A stretch of 64,000 nucleotides of DNA. Source: Candidatus Woesearchaeota archaeon (lineage in GTDB: Archaea > Nanobdellota > Nanobdellia > Woesearchaeales > UBA11576). The notes under the pieces were generated by a model. The model made no database searches. It worked only from the letters and a program-made list of their open reading frames with translations, and was not told the origin of the DNA. The stretch is from positions 113,556-177,555 of the forward strand of contig JABGYH010000009.1 in NCBI GenBank assembly GCA_018675335.1. Direction: 5' to 3'. Shown one piece after another: positions 45,379-56,277 of the stretch (its first letter is position 1; every line of letters begins with the position of its first letter). The translations under genes and the position numbers were made by a program.

Positions 45379-45858
45379 ATGAATCAATATATTGATAAAA
45401 AAGATTTAGAAATCATTAGTTGTTTACGAAATAATGCAAGAACTCCACTTACAACAATAAGCAAAACCACAAAGGTCCCAATATCAACTATCCACGACAA
45501 ACTTAAACTTCAAAAAATCCATGCGTTAAAAAAGAATGTTGCTTTAATTGATTTTAATAAAATTGGATTTAATTGTATCACAAAAATTTTTGTAAAAACC
45601 GAAAAAGAGACTAAACTAAAACTTAGACAACATCTTTTAAACCACACAAATGTTAATAGTTTATTTCAAGTCAATAATGGATTTGATTATTTTTGTGAAG
45701 GAATCTTCAAAAATTTAAGAGAGGTTGAAGAATTCATTGACGAATTAGATAATAAATTCACAATTAAAGATAAACAAGTTTATTATGTTTTAGAAGAAAT
45801 AAGTCGAGAAAACTTTTTATCAAATCCAGATCATATCTACACTGCACTCAGAAATTAA
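45379..45858 (+). CDS. Lrp/AsnC-type transcriptional regulator (HTH plus effector domain)
   Basis: A 159-residue protein with an N-terminal winged helix: DLEIISCLRNNARTPLTTISKTTKVPISTIHDKL. The C-terminal alpha/beta part (NVNSLFQVNNGFDYFCEGIF) resembles the RAM effector domain. SD GAGGGAT lies just before the ATG. It divides from the giant surface gene convergently at its 3' end. Confidence 0.88.
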   Translation: MNQYIDKKDLEIISCLRNNARTPLTTISKTTKVPISTIHDKLKLQKIHALKKNVALIDFNKIGFNCITKIFVKTEKETKLKLRQHLLNHTNVNSLFQVNNGFDYFCEGIFKNLREVEEFIDELDNKFTIKDKQVYYVLEEISRENFLSNPDHIYTALRN

Positions 45859-45975
45859 AACTAAATAACTTAAATTCAAAAGATAAAAATTACGGCTCAA
45901 GTCTCAATAAAATAAAATTAAAACAAGAAATAAAAAATATTTAAAAAAATTTAAATTAAAAAAAATAAAAAATAT

Positions 45976-48900
45976 TTATTCATCTTTTCTTCGAATGATT
46001 ACGAATCCACCAACAGTTAATGCCAACAATAACATAATTGCATAGTCACTAAACTCAGGAACTTGTGCTCCACCTGCAGAAACGATGGTTATAGTATCAT
46101 TTGTAAACAAATTATCATAATCTGCATGATCACAAGTTACATTCCAATCATAAGTATCCGCACTACTAAACCCACTAGCATTAGCATAATAGTAATAAGA
46201 ATCACTTTCAGTCATTACTGCATCCGTAACCATATCAGTTATTGTAACATTACAACTTCCACCAGTAATTAATGACCCGCTAGTTTTGTTTACGTAATAT
46301 GCATAAAATGTTGCAGGTTCTCCAGTAAAAACCGTTTCTACTTCTTCAGTGTCATTAATTGTCAAATTTGCATTCGAACCATAAGAATATCCTGAAAAGC
46401 CAAGAGGTTTAAATCTTGCAGTTAATTCTTCTAAGTCAAAAATTGCAAACTCAGGATCTGAAAAATTTAATTTATCAGTTAAACACACAGATTTAATCGC
46501 CCCATCCCTATGATACATAAGTTTACAATAATCTGCTTCCTCAGCTTCTTCCAGAGTTATATTAAATATCAGAATAGAATTTAAATTTCCAACATATGGC
46601 TCTGCATAATCTTCCATATCAGGTTTTAATCTAAAAATTGTTCTTCTTACATCATCATCTACTGCTTCAAAAAAGTCATCAACTGAAGTTGGATTAGCTA
46701 CACCCGCACTATCAGCAAATATTTGTGCAGCAATATGAGTAAAATTAAATTCATCTTCAAATTCAACTTCAACTCCATCTTTAACCATTCCCGTAACAAT
46801 ATCATCGTCAAGAGTTGTAACAACTATCTCAGGATCCATTCCTGAAAAATGAAGTAATCTTAACCAAACAACATTATTCTTTTTATCAACTGAACAAAGT
46901 GCACTATCATTAGTAATTTTTGTTGAACAATTAGTTCCTATCGAAGTAAATAATGGAGTATAATCCATAGGTTCACCACACCAATCAGTTGTTGTCACAT
47001 AATCTTCATAATACTCAGGTAATGTGCCAATTGTACCACCCGCAGTTTGATTCCAAACTTCATTCCAATCATGATCATATAAGGTATGTAGTTTCATATT
47101 GAATGTCCCAAACTCATCAATTTCTGATTCATTATAAGGAATTCCCACCATCAAACAATCATAATTTACTGCACCACTACTACCAAATTGCCAAGCAAGT
47201 TCTAATGCTTCAGGACCAAATTCAGTTTCTACAGCTTCCGCAAGTCCTTCAGTTTCAGGAGGTTGTGAAGTTTCTAAATCAACACCTAAATAAGTAACTT
47301 TAAACGAAGGATTTTCAAATAACGCAGTTATTTTTTTCCCTTCAAACATTGCTTGACCTAATTCTGGAGGTTCAGAATCTAAACTCATATCCGAAACTAA
47401 AACACACTCATTTGATAATTCTTTATAATTTAAACAAGTTGAATTATATTCAAACAAATCTAACGTTGTAGTTAAAACGTTTCCATCACGATCTTTTGAT
47501 CCGATATCTGGCAATGCTAAATGAACTGGATTCGAAAATAAATCTGAACCATCAAGTCTAGCAAATAAAGAAGCACCCGCATTACTAAAAACTTCAACAT
47601 TATAAATTGAAGAAAGTAAAGGCATCACTAAATTACCTGTGTATTGATCATGCCCAACTGAAAATTCCATCCCATCACTAACTCCCAAAAGTGCTAAATC
47701 CGCATAAATTTGAACTGAACCTTCAATACTCTCATTAGACGCATCAGTCAAATTAAACGTAACAAGTTTAGTAGTCACATTAACAAATCCCGAAGGCGAT
47801 ACTAATTGAATATTTCCTTCAGCACCACCAAGCGGCAACATAGGAATAACAACATCAGTTAAATTACTTGTACCCTTAGAAATTATTTTAAATCCACCCA
47901 CATATTCAGAACCATTATGAACTGTTGCAAATAATGCTAAATTCAAATTTGCAGGAACACTAACATTAAATTCTCCAGTTAATTCATCAAAGGTGTCATC
48001 CCAACCCATTTCATAATATGCCATATTTTGATTAAATGTTGCTCCAGAGTAAATATGTTTACCACCCTCTGCATCATAAACTATAATTGACATATTTTCA
48101 TAAGCAGGACCAAAATTATTAATATTCCCACTAACTCTCCTATAATCACTCGTTGCATTAATTTGATGAGTAATATAATCAGGTTCGACATATGAAGATA
48201 TATTATCAAACGTTACCGTAACTGGATTTTCTTGAGTTGGATAAATAACAAAAGTATAATTCTTATCTGCAGGTAAAATTACTTCATCAGAAATTACTGC
48301 AGCACCAGATTCAGAAACCCATTTATTATATTCTAATTCTCGAACATTATATTGAAATGTAATTGGATCTCCAGACTCATTAACAACCGATAAATTAAAA
48401 GTTATCGCAGGTTTTAATTGCATTTTCAAATCAACTCCTTCAGTAAAATTTAATAAAAAATCTGAAGGGATAAAGTCTAATGATGAACTTACATAAGTTG
48501 CAATTCCTTCTGAATCAGATTTAGAAAATACTACTTGAACTTCAGAATAATCATATACTGAAACATTAAAATAACCAGATCCATTCGCTTGTCCAATTGT
48601 TTCATTTAATGTATCTCCCCAATTATCATAGCCAAAAACAGATATAGAAACATTAGGAATAATTTCACCAGTATCGTCAGCATAAGCATATCCAGTTAAA
48701 TATCCTGCAATAGTTTTGGCAGGTTCTGCTTCTCCTTGACCTTCAAGATCTGCAGTCAAAGTATAATTCAAATTATCCATAGTTATGTTTCCTTGAGCAG
48801 TCATATTAGAATTATTCAAATCACTATCTAAATGAAGTGGAAGTACAATTTGAAACACATCAGAAACAAGCGGCAACTCAAACATTATTAAATCTTCACC

Positions 48901-51900
48901 ATAACTACAAATCGACATATTATTAGAGCTATCATAATCATATATTAATGAACCATAGCTTAAAACACCTGACGTCACATCCACAACTCCCAATTCACCA
49001 TTCATACCTGCAAAATAATAACCAGTACTGTTTGCAAATAATATACAGCCATAAACAGACTCATCAAACTTATTTATTACCACTAGTCCAGACATTAAAT
49101 AAGCATCCCCTTCTAACATTTCAGTAACGGGTTCAAGATTAATATCTGCAGATAAACTAAAATTTTCTACAGGTAAATAATCATTAACAGTTATATCTAA
49201 ACTCGGATTACTATTTTGAAATACATTTCCTTCTACAAATAATGCAGGAGATGTTGCAATACTTAATCCCAACGAGCTTTCAAGCATATAAAATTCATTA
49301 TCAAAAATACTTGAAAAATCATCAAAAAATGAAGTTAATTCATCACCAGAACTTACAGTAAATGTTAAATCATCAAAAGATACATTTCCGGTACCTGTAA
49401 CATTATTCCAGTCATCATCCCTACCAAGCCCTAAACCCAGCACTAAAACATGATCTGTTCCAACTGTTGCATTAAAAGTAATTGTATTTCCATCATAAAC
49501 ACAAGTAGATTGATTAAGTTCAGAATCAAATGATAAATTAATAAAACCTGAACTAGCAACCCCTGATATTGGCAAGTTAGTTTCATCAGTATTTGATACT
49601 CCTTTAAAATAATATCCAGATAAATTATAACCAAGTTCACACGCAAAAAATAAGTCATCATCAGCCTCACTATATGCTTGTAACACACTAATCAAATAAG
49701 CATCATCTTCAAAAGAACCAATCTCAGGAAATAAATTAGCATATACTGCTGCTTCAAAATCAGTATCAGTTTCAAGATAATCTAAAGTAGCAATATCAAC
49801 ATAAGATTCAGATTCTTGCGTTAAATTCCAGACACCAAATAAATAATCTGCACTAAAAAAAGACTCCACAGTATCCCCAACATCAATATCATAAAATGTA
49901 ACATTTAACACAGGACTAAAGTCATCAACAAATGTTTCTAAATATGTCGAATCATTCATCCCCGCATCATTAGAATCTGAATAATAAAGAAAATCATCAA
50001 AGTAAGCATCTAAAGTTCCATTTGCAGGACCTACCCCTCCAACACCAAATAACGTACTCATAATACCAATTGAAAATGAATCATTAATTGCAGGATTAGA
50101 CGGTAAACTTACAGAGTAAGAATCCGCACTACAAACAAACCCAGTTTCAGATGCATAAGTTAAATTTACTGTATCAGTATAATTTGAACAACCAACACAA
50201 GGCAGCACAGTAGAATTTGTAGTTATACCATCAAACAACAATAATGAATATTGCCCAGATTCATCAAATACGAATCCACAAAAAGGAAAAGGAGCTCCCT
50301 CTAATGGATGATACAAATTTAATCCTGAAAACATATTTACATTCGTTGATAAAGTATCATTTGTTAAAATTAAACTAACATTAACAGTTGAATAAAAACC
50401 AGTTGAAGATATATTTTCATAATAATCATATAATACTACAAAATCTCCAGAACTATTAGTATGAGTTCCATTCATATGAATATACCCATCTTCAACCCAA
50501 TCATAATCAAAAGACTCTTGGCCAAAACCATCATAAAAAAAACTTTCATTTATTCCATACGTAAAAGATTCCAAAAAACCATAAGGATCAGAATAAATTA
50601 CAGGATAAGAAAAGCCTCCAGATGTTGCAGTTACTAATGTATATTCAATATTAAATTCTGAATCATATGAGTAAAGTTGTTTATCATTCCAACTTTCTGC
50701 TGAGTCTAACATAAACTCAAATGCATTACCACCATTATTCCAATATAATGAAAATGTTTCCAGCCCTGCAACACATTGTTCATGTCCCTCTCCACCAGTA
50801 AAATTATACCAACCACCTAAAGTTTCGTTCCAACATACAATGAATGGCCCATTAAACGTATCCCAATAACCAACTAGAACGTCAGATCCATTTAGTAAAG
50901 GATCACAAGTTCCTTCTCCAGCAGAAATACATCCAGTACTAATATTATTATCCCAATCAATAAAATAAAGTTTGTTTGAACTATCGGAATTATTAACAAA
51001 AACTTGCAAGATATTATTTTCGGAATCACCTACAAATCTAAAAGTATAAACCCCATCATCCCAATTTACTGTGTAATTTAGTGGAGTATCACCATCTAAA
51101 TCAGGAATTTGTGGGATAATAGTTTCTTCATTAGCCTCAGAAATTATATCAAATTCAAATGATGAATTACTTGAAAAGCCATATTCACCCGCAGGTTCTT
51201 CAGGCGCTCCACCTTCTTCAAAACTTGACTCTGATGCGATTGTAATATTTACTACATTTGTTTCTTCAATAAGTGAAATATCATTATTTAATTGCACTTG
51301 TGCAAACATAAGATAAGATTCGAGCAATGTTCCAGTAGCATTTACATACCAAGTAACAGTTTCTGATTCACCAACAACTAAAGAACTTGTTTGCGTAAAT
51401 CCTGAAGTATTTGCATAAAATACATCACCAGAATTTATTGGAACTGTCCCATTGGTATAACTCACTCCAGAATCAAGATCTAAAACATCAAACGAAACTA
51501 AACTAACTATAGTTCCAGTATAATTATATTCTCGCTCATACTGTGCATTATAATTGTGAATTATTATTTTTCCATTTCCTTCAGTTGATGTTGCACCCAC
51601 TGTAGTTATTGGATCATTACCTGTTTTTTCAACTGTTAATACATAATTAGAATAATTTTCACTTATGTTTCCCGGTCTAACTTTATTGTTTGCCCATACA
51701 GATGCAAAATTCCATTCAAAAGATAAAAAATTATATGCGTTAGAATCATCTTTATTTTTAAATATTGCCAAAGGATACGCCCAAGCAGTCATATCTGCAG
51801 CAAGCAATGCATCTGAATCTGAACTAATATTCTGATCAACAGGTGAAAAAGATAATGTTCCGACTAATTCATTTCCTTCCCACACCATCCCATCATCATC

Positions 51901-54777
51901 TGCATATTGATAAAATGAAAAATTACCATTTGTATCATCTTTTGTAACAACGAAAAAATATCCCTCATCATGTGCAGCAGATACTGCTTTAATTGTTTCT
52001 CCCTCATAAGTTAAATTTGCATAAAATGTTGGAGCGCCTAAATTTAAATCAGTTAAAATTGTTAAATTTTCAGTTCCATACAAAAATAATTTACCATTTC
52101 CGCCTAACTCAATCCCTTCTACTGATTGAGATGCTGAAGGATCAAAAGAATAAAGCCATTGCAAGGCTCCTGAAGAATTACGTTTTGCAATTACTTCACT
52201 TGCAATTCGACTATAGTAAAAGTTACTTTCATTATCTGCAACAATTTCAGTTGCCCAACCAATATCCCATTCAATATCAACATTATCCCAATTATTTGTT
52301 AATGCACCTGTGTTACGATCATATTGATAAATATCATCTTCCGTACTCGCTAAATAAACATAATCTCCACCTTCGGAAATAGAACTAAATGATTTATTAT
52401 AATCACTTTCATAAAATACTGATTCTCCAGAGGAACCATATCTTGAAAGAAAAGTCGTTTGATCAACAGAATAAAAAGAAAATTCTTCTGTTGAGTCAGT
52501 AACATTTTCAAAAAATAATGATGCGTTTACGATACCACAATCATTATTGCCTGAACAAGTAACATTAATACTAAATGTATTAAAATTATTTTGTGAAAAA
52601 TTTCCATCCGTATCTGGAGTGATTAATGCTACGGACACATTTAAATTTGCAATCGACCCATTAATTGAATAATTTCCAAGTGATGATAATCCATCATAAA
52701 CAACTTCACTATCTAAATATTCACAATCATTTTCAACAATACATGAAACACAGTTTTCTAAAACTCCACTATTGTTTTCACATACTTGTAAATTAGATGG
52801 ACCAAACATTAACTCATCAACTACAAGTGAAGGAAATGAATTGTTTAAAACAGATGCACCATTATAAGTTGTGTATTCTACAAAATTTTCAGCAAAATTA
52901 AAATCATCCTCTCGAGATATATTATAAAATCCAGTTAAATTATTTTCTTCCCAAACAAGCCAAGGCCATCTAGGTTGTTTCTCACCATATTCAATAATAT
53001 TATACGCACCTAACCCACTCTGATCAACAATATACGAATTAGAAAAATTAGTATTAGAAAATTCATTATTTGCCCCATAAATTTCTATTCCTCCAGAAAT
53101 TATGCTTCCCGCTGAATTAACATAAGCAGGGTAAGTTCCAGTGTTTGTTATATTAACAGTTGAATTAAAAGCAGCAGGATTAAATGTAAAATCATTTCCA
53201 GCTCCATTTGAAATAAAAACATCAGGAACTTCTCCATAACAAGTAATACCCATACCTTCAATAAATGAACAATCAATATCGGAGGCAAAGTAAAATGTAG
53301 CATTATCATCCGCACCAAATCCTGATAAATCAAGACAAAAAGCACTTATATTTTCAGATCCATCAATTAATGAATCCGCAATAGATTCACCATCTGAACT
53401 AATAAATGCACTTTCATCACCACCAACTCCAAACATCACATAACCCATACCACCATCACAAATCCTCCCACTTACATTTAAGGGAGAGTATGATGCGACA
53501 TAACCTGAAACTTCAGAACCAAATCCTTCAAAAGTTACATTATCTGATTCAAAATTAGATGTGTTCAAAGAAAAAATAGATGCAAGACCACCATCAACAA
53601 TAAACTCAGTATTTTCAATATTAACCGCATAACTTGGAAGATTAATATTCACACAATCATAATTAGAATAGGATTGATTACAATTAAAATATGAATTTGA
53701 AATACTTAAACCATTTGCTCCAGCATATTCTTGTATTTCCAATAACGAATCCGTATAACCCCAAACATCAACATTATTTAAAGTAAAATTTCCAGAACTT
53801 AAACTAATTCCTGAATTACCTGCACCATAGCCTTCTAAGGTAACATTTGTTAAATTTGTGTTACTCGCAGTACTTAGACTTATTCCAGTAATAAAATAAT
53901 AAATCATGCAATTTTGTACCGCGCCGTAACCTTCAAATACATTAATTCCAGTTGGTTGCCCATCACCAGTTTTTAGTGAACTATAATCCCAATCATCACG
54001 CTGTCCGTTAATATATGCACCATCACAATCAAAAACAGAATTAGCATCATTTCCTGTCAAATTAATAAAAACAGTATTATTATTTTCGACAACATAAGTA
54101 CCAGGACACAATAAAACACTCTCATTAATTGAATACATACCACTATTGTTAACAACTACTGGATAACCCGCAGTATAATTATAGGTTGAACTATTTGACA
54201 AATCTACACATGTATCTCCTTTAGTGCCAAGATATATTCCTGCATACGCACTAAAATGCTCAACATTAAATTCTACATGAGTATCATATTCAGAATATTG
54301 AATGTTAGTTGCTTCCCAATCACCACTACATTCAAAAGAATTAAAATTCCAATCATCGCACCTAGCAATTGTATTCATCGGACCATTAAGTTTAGCTAAT
54401 TTTAAAGTTGCACTTTCAAATTCTAAAGGATTTACTGCCGCAACTTTTGTTCTTATATTAGTTACTTTTGCACCCTCCGTAAGTTCGGGTAAAAACTTTT
54501 GTTTGGGATCATCAATTTGTGCATGAACTTTTTGACCTTTTTCTAAGTTAGAAATGACCATCCCACTTATTTTATCAGTCTTTGGTGGTAGAGCTATCGC
54601 TACATCAACATTTTCTCCATTATCAGTTACAGTTGTTTGTGCAGCTAATTTTTTTCCTGCAGAATCTTCAATAACAATTGCAGTGTCACCCGTGCTCAAT
54701 AAAAAATGGGTTGCTAGAAGAGCAATAATAACAAGTAGAACTATCCCACCTAATAATAGGTCTCTCTTTTTATTCAT
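45976..54777 (-). CDS. Giant (2933 aa) cell-surface protein with PEF-like C-terminal anchor
   Basis: An N-terminal transmembrane/signal segment lies at residues 8-28. Residues about 195-650 are beta-helix-like with a Cys-containing CPGTYVV segment. A beta-propeller-like PQQ/WD stretch (IYQYDRNTGALTNNW) lies near 770-900. Several repeated jelly-roll-like modules of about 250 residues follow (EDDAYLIS; NITMDNLNYTL), then carboxypeptidase-regulatory-like and Ig-like parts. The last residues read VPEFSDYAIMLLLALTVGG then basic IIRRKDE, a PEF-CTERM/archaeosortase-type anchor. It is Asn/Ser/Thr-rich, consistent with heavy N-glycosylation. It is probably a major surface or adhesion protein. Confidence 0.93.
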   Translation of the reverse strand: MNKKRDLLLGGIVLLVIIALLATHFLLSTGDTAIVIEDSAGKKLAAQTTVTDNGENVDVAIALPPKTDKISGMVISNLEKGQKVHAQIDDPKQKFLPELTEGAKVTNIRTKVAAVNPLEFESATLKLAKLNGPMNTIARCDDWNFNSFECSGDWEATNIQYSEYDTHVEFNVEHFSAYAGIYLGTKGDTCVDLSNSSTYNYTAGYPVVVNNSGMYSINESVLLCPGTYVVENNNTVFINLTGNDANSVFDCDGAYINGQRDDWDYSSLKTGDGQPTGINVFEGYGAVQNCMIYYFITGISLSTASNTNLTNVTLEGYGAGNSGISLSSGNFTLNNVDVWGYTDSLLEIQEYAGANGLSISNSYFNCNQSYSNYDCVNINLPSYAVNIENTEFIVDGGLASIFSLNTSNFESDNVTFEGFGSEVSGYVASYSPLNVSGRICDGGMGYVMFGVGGDESAFISSDGESIADSLIDGSENISAFCLDLSGFGADDNATFYFASDIDCSFIEGMGITCYGEVPDVFISNGAGNDFTFNPAAFNSTVNITNTGTYPAYVNSAGSIISGGIEIYGANNEFSNTNFSNSYIVDQSGLGAYNIIEYGEKQPRWPWLVWEENNLTGFYNISREDDFNFAENFVEYTTYNGASVLNNSFPSLVVDELMFGPSNLQVCENNSGVLENCVSCIVENDCEYLDSEVVYDGLSSLGNYSINGSIANLNVSVALITPDTDGNFSQNNFNTFSINVTCSGNNDCGIVNASLFFENVTDSTEEFSFYSVDQTTFLSRYGSSGESVFYESDYNKSFSSISEGGDYVYLASTEDDIYQYDRNTGALTNNWDNVDIEWDIGWATEIVADNESNFYYSRIASEVIAKRNSSGALQWLYSFDPSASQSVEGIELGGNGKLFLYGTENLTILTDLNLGAPTFYANLTYEGETIKAVSAAHDEGYFFVVTKDDTNGNFSFYQYADDDGMVWEGNELVGTLSFSPVDQNISSDSDALLAADMTAWAYPLAIFKNKDDSNAYNFLSFEWNFASVWANNKVRPGNISENYSNYVLTVEKTGNDPITTVGATSTEGNGKIIIHNYNAQYEREYNYTGTIVSLVSFDVLDLDSGVSYTNGTVPINSGDVFYANTSGFTQTSSLVVGESETVTWYVNATGTLLESYLMFAQVQLNNDISLIEETNVVNITIASESSFEEGGAPEEPAGEYGFSSNSSFEFDIISEANEETIIPQIPDLDGDTPLNYTVNWDDGVYTFRFVGDSENNILQVFVNNSDSSNKLYFIDWDNNISTGCISAGEGTCDPLLNGSDVLVGYWDTFNGPFIVCWNETLGGWYNFTGGEGHEQCVAGLETFSLYWNNGGNAFEFMLDSAESWNDKQLYSYDSEFNIEYTLVTATSGGFSYPVIYSDPYGFLESFTYGINESFFYDGFGQESFDYDWVEDGYIHMNGTHTNSSGDFVVLYDYYENISSTGFYSTVNVSLILTNDTLSTNVNMFSGLNLYHPLEGAPFPFCGFVFDESGQYSLLLFDGITTNSTVLPCVGCSNYTDTVNLTYASETGFVCSADSYSVSLPSNPAINDSFSIGIMSTLFGVGGVGPANGTLDAYFDDFLYYSDSNDAGMNDSTYLETFVDDFSPVLNVTFYDIDVGDTVESFFSADYLFGVWNLTQESESYVDIATLDYLETDTDFEAAVYANLFPEIGSFEDDAYLISVLQAYSEADDDLFFACELGYNLSGYYFKGVSNTDETNLPISGVASSGFINLSFDSELNQSTCVYDGNTITFNATVGTDHVLVLGLGLGRDDDWNNVTGTGNVSFDDLTFTVSSGDELTSFFDDFSSIFDNEFYMLESSLGLSIATSPALFVEGNVFQNSNPSLDITVNDYLPVENFSLSADINLEPVTEMLEGDAYLMSGLVVINKFDESVYGCILFANSTGYYFAGMNGELGVVDVTSGVLSYGSLIYDYDSSNNMSICSYGEDLIMFELPLVSDVFQIVLPLHLDSDLNNSNMTAQGNITMDNLNYTLTADLEGQGEAEPAKTIAGYLTGYAYADDTGEIIPNVSISVFGYDNWGDTLNETIGQANGSGYFNVSVYDYSEVQVVFSKSDSEGIATYVSSSLDFIPSDFLLNFTEGVDLKMQLKPAITFNLSVVNESGDPITFQYNVRELEYNKWVSESGAAVISDEVILPADKNYTFVIYPTQENPVTVTFDNISSYVEPDYITHQINATSDYRRVSGNINNFGPAYENMSIIVYDAEGGKHIYSGATFNQNMAYYEMGWDDTFDELTGEFNVSVPANLNLALFATVHNGSEYVGGFKIISKGTSNLTDVVIPMLPLGGAEGNIQLVSPSGFVNVTTKLVTFNLTDASNESIEGSVQIYADLALLGVSDGMEFSVGHDQYTGNLVMPLLSSIYNVEVFSNAGASLFARLDGSDLFSNPVHLALPDIGSKDRDGNVLTTTLDLFEYNSTCLNYKELSNECVLVSDMSLDSEPPELGQAMFEGKKITALFENPSFKVTYLGVDLETSQPPETEGLAEAVETEFGPEALELAWQFGSSGAVNYDCLMVGIPYNESEIDEFGTFNMKLHTLYDHDWNEVWNQTAGGTIGTLPEYYEDYVTTTDWCGEPMDYTPLFTSIGTNCSTKITNDSALCSVDKKNNVVWLRLLHFSGMDPEIVVTTLDDDIVTGMVKDGVEVEFEDEFNFTHIAAQIFADSAGVANPTSVDDFFEAVDDDVRRTIFRLKPDMEDYAEPYVGNLNSILIFNITLEEAEEADYCKLMYHRDGAIKSVCLTDKLNFSDPEFAIFDLEELTARFKPLGFSGYSYGSNANLTINDTEEVETVFTGEPATFYAYYVNKTSGSLITGGSCNVTITDMVTDAVMTESDSYYYYANASGFSSADTYDWNVTCDHADYDNLFTNDTITIVSAGGAQVPEFSDYAIMLLLALTVGGFVIIRRKDE

Positions 54778-54915
54778 TAATTGGTCACCCTTTTACTCGC
54801 TTTTATTAAATTAATTTTTGATTAGTAAAAAATATAATATTAATATACGATTTACATACATAAAGTAAAATCTTATTTATATACTTTACGGTATACTTCA
54901 AGAAAAAAAATCAAA
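54778..54915 (-). promoter_or_regulatory. Promoter of the giant surface protein with inverted repeat around TATA
   Basis: SD AAGGGTGAC lies before ATG 54777. Upstream, a 7-bp perfect inverted repeat TAAAGTA (54861-54867) / TACTTTA (54882-54888) encloses the TATA box (minus strand TATATAAATAAG). A second GTATAC-containing word follows. Binding there would block TBP/TFB, so expression is probably regulated. Confidence 0.5.
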
Positions 54916-55064
54916 AAAAAAATCAAAAAATACCATCATTAAAAAGTGAAAAAAAACTAAACAAAAAAATTCCCACAGCAATCTAAAAATTATTCAATTC
55001 TAACTAGAAAAAAACAAAAAAAATAAACAAAAAAAACTAAATTAAAAAAATTTTATTCTTATAA

Positions 55065-55673
55065 TTATTCAATAATTACTTTTCCTTGAACAGATGGTTT
55101 TGCAGTGGAGAACCAAGTTATTTTTCCAGGTTCAGTAAATGTATAACTCCACTGATCACCTTTTGCTAATGGTTCACTTTTTACTCCTTTCCATCCAATA
55201 ATATGATTAAAGTAATCATTTTTGTTTTGCCAAACAACAGTAGTTCCAACTTTAACTTTTAATTCTGCAGGATATGCTTTAAAATTTTTAATAAGAATCA
55301 TAGCTACGTTTTCAATTGCAATATCCGAATCAGCAGTTAAATTCAAATCAGATTCATTATTTACTTCATCCAAAACATCTTCAGTTTCGTCAGATCCATC
55401 CAATAAATCATCACTTTTTGAATCATCTGAAAGAGCTTCTAAATCTTCTGCCATTTGTTCAAGTTTCTCTACTTCGTCGAGCAATTGCTCTTCTTCACTA
55501 ATTGTTTGAGTCTCATCTAAACTTTCATCAACAACTGTTGTCTCTTCATCTAAAACTTCTCCAGTTTCTAAAGATACTTCTTCAACTATTGTTTCTTCAG
55601 TTTGAACACTAACACATCCAACCACGAATAATAAAAGAATTAACATTGTTACAAAAAATATTGTTTGTTTCAT
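55065..55673 (-). CDS. Lipoprotein with cupredoxin-like domain lacking copper ligands
   Basis: From ATG 55673 a 202-residue protein: signal peptide with lipobox LFVVGC (Cys20), an acidic Glu/Asp/Thr/Ser linker (about residues 22-110) and a C-terminal plastocyanin-like domain. The domain keeps GTTVVWQNKNDYFNHII with one His, but the C-x-x-H-x-x-M loop reads WFSTAKPSVQG, so Cys, His and Met ligands are gone. It is unlikely to be an electron carrier. The longer ATG at 55781 is rejected because TTTATATA sits about 30 nt before ATG 55673. Confidence 0.88.
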   Translation of the reverse strand: MKQTIFFVTMLILLLFVVGCVSVQTEETIVEEVSLETGEVLDEETTVVDESLDETQTISEEEQLLDEVEKLEQMAEDLEALSDDSKSDDLLDGSDETEDVLDEVNNESDLNLTADSDIAIENVAMILIKNFKAYPAELKVKVGTTVVWQNKNDYFNHIIGWKGVKSEPLAKGDQWSYTFTEPGKITWFSTAKPSVQGKVIIE

Positions 55674-55807
55674 AAAACATTTTAGAATTAAATTAGTATA
55701 TAAATTTGTTGATAATAAAAATAAATTTGATAACGCAAACAAACAAAAAATTACAATAAACTTAAACATTAAAAAAAACAAAAAAAAATTAAATTAAAAT
55801 TAAAAAT

Positions 55808-56131
55808 TTATGATAATTCGAAATATTCTTCCATTTCTTCGCCTTTTCTAGTAACTGTTACTTCTACTTTGTCAAATCCAGCTTTTTTGCCTTTAACTTT
55901 ATCTTTTAATTTCAATTTCAATTTATGATCCCACACAGACCATACTTTATCCACTTCTTCACCATCTTCTTTGGTTACAAAGCATTTAAACGACGGTCCA
56001 TTTCCAGAATCAACAATAAATTCCCAGTGAGAAATGAGTATTTTTGCAGGAACATCATGTTCTAAATATAATTTGTTCCCATAATCATATACTGGTTTTG
56101 GTTTTTGATATTTCCATTTCGGGTTAGCCAT
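55808..56131 (-). CDS. Small conserved-looking protein, unknown
   Basis: A 107-residue soluble protein of beta-rich pattern (KILISHWEFIVDSGNGPSFKC; VEVTVTRKGEEMEEYF). No family is recognised. The start is ATG 56131 because GAGGAGA lies just before it. A longer frame to 56206 would start inside the tRNA-Arg T-loop intron and is rejected. Only about 20 bases separate it from the tRNA 3' end, so they may share a transcript. Confidence 0.75.
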   Translation of the reverse strand: MANPKWKYQKPKPVYDYGNKLYLEHDVPAKILISHWEFIVDSGNGPSFKCFVTKEDGEEVDKVWSVWDHKLKLKLKDKVKGKKAGFDKVEVTVTRKGEEMEEYFELS

Positions 56132-56165
56132 TAACATCTCCTCATAAGAAATGAGCCTGCAGGGA

Positions 56166-56207
56166 CTTTCTACAAAATTCCGCAAATAATTATTACGTAA
56201 CTCCATA
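56166..56207 (-). other. tRNA-Arg T-loop intron (59/60)
   Basis: A 42-nt intron between TTCGAA and T of the T-loop. The central helix is weaker (G-A mismatch) than in the other two tRNAs. Confidence 0.8.
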
Positions 56208-56228
56208 TTCGAACCCCGATTAAGCGGT

Positions 56229-56277
56229 TACACCACAAATATACTTAATAAATTAAAATCATTAAACAATATTTGTA
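56229..56277 (-). other. tRNA-Arg anticodon-loop intron (37/38)
   Basis: A 49-nt intron with an 8-bp internal helix ACAAATAT/ATATTTGT next to the splice sites. The central 4-bp helix CTTC/GGTG contains a T-T mismatch. Confidence 0.78.

Noticed and set aside
51993..52382. Antisense ORFs inside the giant surface genes
   Set aside because: They are Leu/His/Gln-rich shadows of a repetitive sense gene with no SD or promoter.
56132..56206. Extension of the small unknown gene upstream to 56206
   Set aside because: The extra residues would be encoded by the tRNA-Arg 3' half and its intron, and a good SD lies before 56131.
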